Of a stretch of 64,000 nucleotides of DNA, positions 58,293 to 64,000 are shown piece after piece. This stretch comes from Brevundimonas vesicularis NBRC 12165 (GTDB taxonomy: Bacteria > Pseudomonadota > Alphaproteobacteria > Caulobacterales > Caulobacteraceae): the NCBI RefSeq assembly GCF_001592205.1, contig NZ_BCWM01000001.1:124001-188000 (forward strand), in the 5' to 3' direction. A program made the position numbers and the translations under genes. The notes below the pieces were generated by a model. It saw only the letters and a list, made by a program, of their open reading frames with translations. It did no database searches and had not been told where the DNA came from. Position 1 is the stretch's first letter, and each line of letters starts with the position of its first letter.

Positions 58293-59126
58293 TCAGCTTC
58301 CAGCAAGCGCCGTCGTCGTCAGGTGATGAAGCGCAACCGCACTGGTCGCCGCGACATTCAGCGAATCGAACCCGCCCGCCATAGCGATGCCGATCGGCCG
58401 GCAACGGTCGATCAAATCCTTGGGCAGCCCCGGACCTTCCGACCCCAGCATCAGAGCGACCGGTCCGGCGCGCCTGTAGTCCGAAAGCCGCTCGGTCGCC
58501 GAAGGCGTCAGCGCCAACACCTCGACGCCGGCCCGCTGCAGGGCCTCGATAATGTCTGTCGCGCCGGCCACGACGAACGGCGTGCGCAGCACCGCGCCGA
58601 CCGAAACGCGAATCGCCTTGCGGTAAAAGGGGTCGCAGCAGGTCGGATCAAGCAGCACCGCCGTGGCGCCGAACGCGGCGGCGTTCCTGAACAAGCCGCC
58701 GACATTGTCGTGGTTGCCGATCCCGCTAGCCACGACGAACACGTCCTGCGACCCGATATCCGCCAGCACTTTGTCCAGCGACAGCGGCTCGGGCTTTTGG
58801 CCCAAGGCCAGAATGCCCCGATGCAGTTCGAATCCCGCGATCCGGTCCAGCACGGCTTGGCTCGCAACATAGACGGGCGTCGCGGACGGCAGAGACGTGA
58901 TGACATCGCCCAAGGCCGCAACGCGCTTTTCCGCCAGCAGCAGCGACAAGGGCTGACAGCGCGACGCCATCGACGCCAGTCCAAGCACCACCACCTCCCC
59001 TTCCGCGATGAACAGTCCCTGACGACCCGTCAGATCGCGCTCGCGGATATCGCGGTAGGCCGCAACACGCGGGTCGTCGGGATCTTCGATAAATATCGTT
59101 TCGATTGGCTCGTTTTCCCATTGCAA
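58293..59126 (-). CDS. TrmH/SpoU family RNA methyltransferase
   Basis: A 277-residue SpoU (SPOUT) RNA 2'-O-methyltransferase. All three motifs are present: GNHDNVGGLFRNAAAFGA (motif 1), VALMLGSEGPGLP (motif 2) and GFDSLNVAATSAVALH (motif 3). The RNA target is unknown. No ATG is available near the conserved N-terminus (IETIFIEDPDDPRVAAYRDI), so I give TTG at 59126, which is 45 bp from the divergent tRNA-Asn. The frame remains open through the tRNA, which is not coding. Confidence 0.86.
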   Translation of the reverse strand: MQWENEPIETIFIEDPDDPRVAAYRDIRERDLTGRQGLFIAEGEVVVLGLASMASRCQPLSLLLAEKRVAALGDVITSLPSATPVYVASQAVLDRIAGFELHRGILALGQKPEPLSLDKVLADIGSQDVFVVASGIGNHDNVGGLFRNAAAFGATAVLLDPTCCDPFYRKAIRVSVGAVLRTPFVVAGATDIIEALQRAGVEVLALTPSATERLSDYRRAGPVALMLGSEGPGLPKDLIDRCRPIGIAMAGGFDSLNVAATSAVALHHLTTTALAGS

Positions 59127-59170
59127 GATCAGAACGGCCGCTGCTATACGCCCGCCTCCCGAGCAGATGT

Positions 59171-59245
59171 TCCGCAGTAGCTCAGTGGTAGAGCAGCCGA
59201 CTGTTAATCGGCTGGTCGTAGGTTCGAATCCTACCTGCGGAGCCA
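59171..59245 (+). tRNA. tRNA-Asn (GTT)
   Basis: A complete cloverleaf with anticodon GTT at 59203-59205 in the loop CTGTTAA. The acceptor arm TCCGCAG pairs with CTGCGGA, the T arm GGTTCGAATCC is standard, and CCA is encoded at 59243-59245. Confidence 0.97.
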
Positions 59246-59464
59246 CTCGGGGTAAAGACTGAGGCCAGACAAGGCGTTAGGTCGAAAACTTTCCATAATA
59301 CCTGATCCTTTTCGCACCGCGGCCGAGCTGTTGTGCGCGGGCGCGCCGCGCTCTGGTGTCGCTTTGACGCACCCCGCCCCTGCCCGTAGATCATAGCGAA
59401 CCTTGGCCAACCTTGAGCGTTGGCAAAGCTATCCCTCACGATCCAGGAGAGACGCCCCGCCTCG

Positions 59465-62383
59465 ATGTCCATCAGCTTCCTTCTCGTCGTCATCCTGGTC
59501 CTGCCGTTCCTTGGCGCCATCGTCGCGTCCGGCTTGCCGCGTCACGCACGCACCTCGGCCGCCATCTTGTCCTGGATCGTGGCCTTGGTCAGCCTGGGGT
59601 GTCTGGCTGCGCTATGGCCGATGTTCCAGGACGGGGAGACGCTGCGCTACGAAATCCCGTGGCTGCCGTCGCTGGGCGTCAATCTGGTGCTGCGACTGGA
59701 TGGACTGTCGTGGCTGTTCAGCGCCCTGATCCTGGGGATCGGCGCCTTGGTGGTGCTGTATGCCCGCTACTACATGTCGCCGAAGGATCCGGTGCCGCGG
59801 TTCTTCTCCTTCCTGCTGGCCTTCATGGGGGCGATGCAAGGCGTGGTGCTGTCGGGCAATCTGATCCAGCTGGTCGTATTCTGGGAGCTGACCAGCCTCT
59901 TTTCGTTCCTTCTGATCGGCTATTGGCACCAGAACCCCGCCGCGCGCGAAGGATCCCGCATGGCGCTGACGGTGACGGCCATGGGCGGCATCGCCCTGCT
60001 GGTCGGGATGATCCTGATCGGGCGGATCGTCGGCAGCTACGACCTCGATGTCGTCTTGGCGTCACGCGAGGCGATCCAGACCAGCCGGCTGTATCTGCCC
60101 GCGCTGATCCTGCTGCTGCTCGGCGCGATGACCAAGAGCGCACAGTTTCCGTTCCACTTCTGGCTGCCCCGCGCCATGGCCGCGCCGACGCCGGTCAGCG
60201 CCTATCTGCACTCCGCGACCATGGTGAAGGCAGGCATTTTCCTGCTGATCCGCTTCTGGCCCGTCTTGGCGGGGTCGGAGAGCTGGTATCTGATCGTCGG
60301 CGGCATGGGTCTGGCGACGCTGCTGCTCGGCGCCTGGTGCGCCATCTTCCAGCATGATCTCAAAGGCCTGCTGGCCTATTCGACGATCAGCCATCTGGGC
60401 CTGATCGTGCTGCTGCTGGGATTAGGCAGTCCGCTGGCCTGTATTGCGGCCATCTTCCACACGGTGAACCACGCCACCTTCAAGGCGTCGCTCTTCATGG
60501 CCGCCGGCATCATCGATCACGAGGCCGGCACGCGCGATATGCGCAAGCTCAGCGGTCTGTTCCGCTTCATGCCTTTTACAGCGACCCTGGCCATGGTGGC
60601 CGCAGCCGCGATGGCGGGCGTGCCCCTGTTGAACGGCTTCCTGTCCAAGGAAATGTTCCTGGCCGAGGCGGTGGCCAGCGCACATACGCACGGCCTGAAC
60701 ATGCTGCTGCCCGCCCTGGCCACCTTGGCCAGCGCCTTCAGCGTTCTGTATTCACTGCGGTTTATCCACGCGACCTTCTTCGGCCCGCCTCCGACCGAGC
60801 TGGATCGCATCCCGCACGAGCCGCCCGCCTGGATGCGTCGCCCCGTCGAGGTGCTAGTCGCGCTGTGTCTGGTCGTCGGCATCTTCCCGGCTGTGACGGT
60901 GGGGCCGTTCTTGAAGAGCGCCGCAGTTTCGGTGCTGGGCTTCGATCTGCCCTATTACAGCCTGGCCCTGTGGCACGGATTCAACCTTCCGTTAGTGCTG
61001 AGCCTTATCGCCCTCGCCGGCGGCGTGGGTCTCTATGTCGTCTTCGGCAAACGCATCAACGCCAATCCGCGCGGCGGACCGTGGGGCTGGAAGCGTCTGA
61101 ACGGCGGCTGGTTGTTCGAGCGAACCATGACCGGCCTGTTCAAGGGCTCGGAGGCGATGGTTCGCCTGTTGGGGGCCACACGACAACAGGCACAGCTGAG
61201 GGCCATCGTCTTGGTCGCCCTGCTGGCGGGAGGGCTGGCGGCGATCGGCGCAGGATTGGTCATCGGCCCGATCATGCCGACATTGACCCTGTCAAACTGG
61301 GCCTTCGCCGGTCTTTGGCTGGTCGGCGCCAGCTGTGCAGTCGCGGCGGCATGGCAGGCGAAATATCACCGACTGGCTGCCGTGGTTCTGATGGGCGGCG
61401 CAGGTCTGGCCAGCTGCCTGTCCTTCGTCTGGCTGTCGGCGCCAGATCTGGCCGTAACCCAACTGCTGGTCGAGGTCGTGACCACCGTCCTGCTGCTGCT
61501 GGGCCTACGCTGGCTGCCGAAACGGCTGGAGACCATTCGCCTGCCACAGGCCATGGAGATGCGATCTCGTCGCCGCCGCCGTATCGACCTGATCATCGCC
61601 GCCGCCGCCGGCGCGTCCTTGACGGCCATTTCCTACGCCGTCATGACGCGTCCATCGATCGAGGGGATTTCGCGCTTCTTCGTCGAGCACGCCTATAAGG
61701 ACGCGGGCGGGCGCAACATCGTCAACGTCATCCTGGTCGACTTCCGCGCCTTCGACACCTTCGGCGAGATCACGGTTCTGGGCATTGTCGGCCTGACGAT
61801 CTTCGCCCTGCTGCGCCGCTTCCGTCCCGCCGACGACACCCTGTCCAATCCCAGCCAGCAGAGCGTGCAGGATGCCTCAGACCGCGATCATGAGACGCGA
61901 TCGGAGGGCGACACGCTGAAGGAGACCATGCTGATCCCCCGCGTGGTGATGCGCTGGATCTTCCCCTTCATCATCCTGCTCGCCGTTCACCTGTTCCTGC
62001 GCGGGCATGACCTGCCGGGCGGGGGTTTCGCGGCGGGCGTGGCCCTGTCGATTGCCTTCATCCTGCAATATATGGCTTCGGGCGCTCGCTGGGTCGAAGA
62101 GCGGCTGGCGATCCGGCCCATCTTCTGGATCGGCGCCGGCCTGGTGATCGCCGCCCTCAGCGGGCTCGGATCGTGGCTGTTCGGCTATCCCTTCCTGACG
62201 TCCTGGTTCCAGTATGCCGATCTGCCGATCCTGGGCCGCGTGCCGTTGGCCAGCGCCGTGCTGTTCGACTTGGGCGTGGTCGTTCTGGTCGTGGGCGCCA
62301 CGGTCCTGACCCTCGTCGCCCTGGCGCACCAGTCGCTGCGCAAGCCCAAGCAAAGAGACGCCGAAGAAGGAGAGCCGTCATGA
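59465..62383 (+). CDS. mnhA: Mrp Na+/H+ antiporter subunit A/B fusion
   Basis: A 972-residue membrane protein, the large subunit of the Mrp monovalent cation/proton antiporter. The first 500 residues resemble NuoL (FFSFLLAFMGAMQGVVLSGN; KSAQFPFHFWLPRAMAAPTP; a conserved Lys and His in helices). The part after about residue 640 adds the DUF4040 and MnhB domains (LLIPRVVMRWIFPFIILLAV), so subunits A and B are fused, as in many alphaproteobacteria. I chose the ATG at 59465 over the TTG at 59420; AGGAGAG lies upstream. The stop overlaps mnhC. Confidence 0.92.
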   Translation: MSISFLLVVILVLPFLGAIVASGLPRHARTSAAILSWIVALVSLGCLAALWPMFQDGETLRYEIPWLPSLGVNLVLRLDGLSWLFSALILGIGALVVLYARYYMSPKDPVPRFFSFLLAFMGAMQGVVLSGNLIQLVVFWELTSLFSFLLIGYWHQNPAAREGSRMALTVTAMGGIALLVGMILIGRIVGSYDLDVVLASREAIQTSRLYLPALILLLLGAMTKSAQFPFHFWLPRAMAAPTPVSAYLHSATMVKAGIFLLIRFWPVLAGSESWYLIVGGMGLATLLLGAWCAIFQHDLKGLLAYSTISHLGLIVLLLGLGSPLACIAAIFHTVNHATFKASLFMAAGIIDHEAGTRDMRKLSGLFRFMPFTATLAMVAAAAMAGVPLLNGFLSKEMFLAEAVASAHTHGLNMLLPALATLASAFSVLYSLRFIHATFFGPPPTELDRIPHEPPAWMRRPVEVLVALCLVVGIFPAVTVGPFLKSAAVSVLGFDLPYYSLALWHGFNLPLVLSLIALAGGVGLYVVFGKRINANPRGGPWGWKRLNGGWLFERTMTGLFKGSEAMVRLLGATRQQAQLRAIVLVALLAGGLAAIGAGLVIGPIMPTLTLSNWAFAGLWLVGASCAVAAAWQAKYHRLAAVVLMGGAGLASCLSFVWLSAPDLAVTQLLVEVVTTVLLLLGLRWLPKRLETIRLPQAMEMRSRRRRRIDLIIAAAAGASLTAISYAVMTRPSIEGISRFFVEHAYKDAGGRNIVNVILVDFRAFDTFGEITVLGIVGLTIFALLRRFRPADDTLSNPSQQSVQDASDRDHETRSEGDTLKETMLIPRVVMRWIFPFIILLAVHLFLRGHDLPGGGFAAGVALSIAFILQYMASGARWVEERLAIRPIFWIGAGLVIAALSGLGSWLFGYPFLTSWFQYADLPILGRVPLASAVLFDLGVVVLVVGATVLTLVALAHQSLRKPKQRDAEEGEPS

Positions 62384-62724
62384 TGGAGCTGGTTCTCGCC
62401 CTCGCCATCGGCGTGCTGTCGGCCTCTGGCGTCTGGCTGCTGCTGCGCCCGCGCACCTTCCAGGTGATCATGGGGCTGTCGCTGCTGTCCTATGCGGTCA
62501 ATATCTTCATCTTCGCCATGGGACGGCTGAGGTCGGGCGCGCCGCCGGTGCTGGCGGGCGAGGTCTCCGACCCCTCGCGCTACACCGACCCGACGCCGCA
62601 GGCGCTGGTCCTGACCGCGATCGTCATCAGCTTCGCCCTGACCGCGCTGTTCCTGGTTGTCATTCTGGCCGCGCGCGGCATCACCGGCAGCGACCATGTC
62701 GATGGCAAGGAGCCGGACGCATGA
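62380..62724 (+). CDS. mnhC: Mrp antiporter subunit C (NuoK-like)
   Basis: A 114-residue membrane protein like NuoK: ELVLALAIGVLSASGVWLLL, GLSLLSYAVNIFIFAMGRL and VLTAIVISFALTALFLVVIL. The ATG at 62380 overlaps the mnhA stop (ATGA); AAGGAGAG precedes it. Its stop overlaps the mnhD start in the same way, so the mnh genes form one translationally coupled operon that exports Na+ or K+ for proton uptake. Confidence 0.93.
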   Translation: MMELVLALAIGVLSASGVWLLLRPRTFQVIMGLSLLSYAVNIFIFAMGRLRSGAPPVLAGEVSDPSRYTDPTPQALVLTAIVISFALTALFLVVILAARGITGSDHVDGKEPDA

Positions 62725-64000
62725 TCGACTGGAACGCCCATCTGATCATCGGCCCCATCGTCCTGCCGATGATCATCGCCTCAGCCATGCTGCTGCTGGA
62801 CGAGCGTCGCCGAACGCTGAAGGCGGCGCTCAGCTTGAGCGCTATGGCCGCCATTCTGATCATGGCCTTGGTTCTGCTGCACGAAAGCGCAAACGGCGCC
62901 GTGGGCGGCGGCGATACTGCGCGGGTCTATCGCCTGGGATCGTGGGCTGCGCCCTACGGCATCGTCCTGGTGGCCGACCGGCTGTCGACGATGATGGTCG
63001 CGCTGACCAGCGTTTTGGGCGGATGCGCCCTGATCTTCGCCCTGGCGCGATGGGACCGGGCGGGGCCGCGCTTCCACGCCCTGTTCCTGCTTCTCATCAT
63101 GGGGGTGAACGGCGCCCTGCTGACCGGCGACCTGTTCAACCTGTTCGTCTTTTTCGAGATCATGCTGGCCGCCTCATACGGACTGGCCCTGCATGGGTCG
63201 GGCGAGGCGCGTGTGCGGGCAGGCGTGATCTATATCGCCGTGAATCTGACCGCGTCCTTGCTGTTCCTGATCGGCGTCAGCCTGATCTACGGGGTGATCG
63301 GCACGCTGAACATGGCGGATGTTGCAACGCGGGTTGCGACCATCTCAGTGGATGACCTGGGACTGTTTCATATCGGAGCGGCGGTGCTGGGTACGGCCTT
63401 TCTGATCAAGTGCGCCATGTGGCCCTTGGGGTTCTGGCTGACCCCGACCTATTCGGCTGCCAGCGCGCCGGCGGCGGCGGTCTTCGCCATCCTGTCCAAG
63501 GTCGGGGTCTACGTGGTCATCCGCCTCAGTCTGCTGCTGTTCGGCGCCGACGCGGGCGCCTCCGCCGGATTTGGCCTGACCTGGCTGTTTGTCGGCGGAA
63601 TGGCGACCATAGCGTTCGGCACGTTCGGCCTGATCGCCTCTCGCGATCTGTCGCGCGCCGCCGGGTTCGGTGTGATGATTTCCTCCGGCACCGTTCTGGC
63701 CAGCCTGGGCGTCGGCGATGCGGCGACCCTCAGCGGCGCGCTCTTTTACCTGATCGGCTCAACTCTGGCCTGCGCAGCCCTGTTTCTGCTGGCCGAGATT
63801 CTCCAGCGAGGGCGAGAATCCGATGTCGGAGAGGCGCGCGCTGTTTTCGATGACGAATATCGTGATCCGTTCGACGACGAAGAGCGCAACGAGCCGGGCC
63901 TGGTCATTCCGGCGGCCGTCGCCGCCCTGGGCGGCGCCTTTCTGATCTGCACCTTGATGGTCGCCGGCCTGCCGCCCTTGGCCGGCTTCGTTGGAAAACT
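62721..64000 (+). CDS. mnhD: Mrp antiporter subunit D (NuoN/M-like), 3' partial
   Basis: The first 426 residues of the Mrp subunit D; it runs off the right edge without a stop. It is a NuoN/NuoM-like proton-pumping membrane subunit with about ten or more hydrophobic segments before the edge. Conserved parts: the Glu of NLFVFFEIMLAASYGLAL, AFLIKCAMWPLGFWLTPTYS and ASAPAAAVFAILSKVG. The ATG overlaps the mnhC stop by four bases. The subunits E, F and G would be expected beyond the edge. Confidence 0.94.
   Translation, partial: MIDWNAHLIIGPIVLPMIIASAMLLLDERRRTLKAALSLSAMAAILIMALVLLHESANGAVGGGDTARVYRLGSWAAPYGIVLVADRLSTMMVALTSVLGGCALIFALARWDRAGPRFHALFLLLIMGVNGALLTGDLFNLFVFFEIMLAASYGLALHGSGEARVRAGVIYIAVNLTASLLFLIGVSLIYGVIGTLNMADVATRVATISVDDLGLFHIGAAVLGTAFLIKCAMWPLGFWLTPTYSAASAPAAAVFAILSKVGVYVVIRLSLLLFGADAGASAGFGLTWLFVGGMATIAFGTFGLIASRDLSRAAGFGVMISSGTVLASLGVGDAATLSGALFYLIGSTLACAALFLLAEILQRGRESDVGEARAVFDDEYRDPFDDEERNEPGLVIPAAVAALGGAFLICTLMVAGLPPLAGFVGK

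Overview
The window is ordinary, gene-dense, high-GC chromosome from a member of the Caulobacterales, most likely Brevundimonas or a close relative. The taxonomic signal comes from marker genes: hdaA next to ppk, the divK-pleD operon converging on rpmG, and the polar organiser popZ between tolC and valS. Control sites of alphaproteobacterial type also fit: near-consensus CtrA boxes, a GTTC-N7-GTTC SOS box, and EcfG/SigT-type GGAAC-N16-CGTT motifs. I see no prophage, IS element, CRISPR array or plasmid-like segment. All family assignments come from reading motifs; no database search was run.

Layout. 0-12 kb: hdaA (cut by the left edge), ppk and ppx (polyphosphate), rnd, purM, an exported S10 peptidase, purN, an M13 metallopeptidase, a glycine-zipper lipoprotein and ndk. 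12-22 kb: an ABC-F ATPase with DUF2164, DUF3126, a DUF1624 membrane protein, a TonB-dependent receptor, nudix-cysE, a nitroreductase, a DedA protein and a frameshifted DUF817 gene. 22-28 kb: an EAL phosphodiesterase, queF, a 464-bp gap holding a palindromic repeat, a nitronate monooxygenase, a TorF-type porin, a cold-shock gene followed by an IF-1-like gene and a small basic-tailed protein, then cystathionine lyase/synthase. 29-41 kb: rnr-nudix-DUF5990, rpmG, divK-pleD, dinB, pncB, a NodB-like deacetylase, two conserved unknowns, ridA and a COG3146 acyltransferase that seems to start at CTG. 41-51 kb: clpS-clpA, a phasin, a D,D-carboxypeptidase with SPOR domain, a PA0069-type radical SAM protein behind an SOS box, a lipoprotein hydrolase, rlmD and an acidic partner, and a Tyr-rich secreted protein. 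51-59 kb: a minus-strand run pcm-like, tolC, popZ, valS, tlyA, then tRNA-Cys, a SpoU methyltransferase and tRNA-Asn. 59-64 kb: mnhA/B, mnhC and mnhD (cut by the right edge), a Mrp cation/proton antiporter.

Themes. Cell cycle and polarity (HdaA, DivK, PleD, PopZ), c-di-GMP turnover (PleD synthesis, EAL breakdown), sulfur amino acids (CysE, CBS, CGL), RNA turnover and modification (RNase D, RNase R, RlmD, TlyA, SpoU), and stress or storage (polyphosphate, phasin, cold shock, ClpSA). The most interesting items are regulatory sites and small or degenerate proteins: the csp/IF-1-like locus, a CTG start with an ideal ribosome-binding site, a PhaR-type palindrome at the phasin gene, the SOS box at the radical SAM gene, the EcfG-type promoter of the lipoprotein gene, and a PCMT-family protein without its SAM-binding glycines. 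Many start codons were moved inward from the longest reading frame; the reasons are given per gene.
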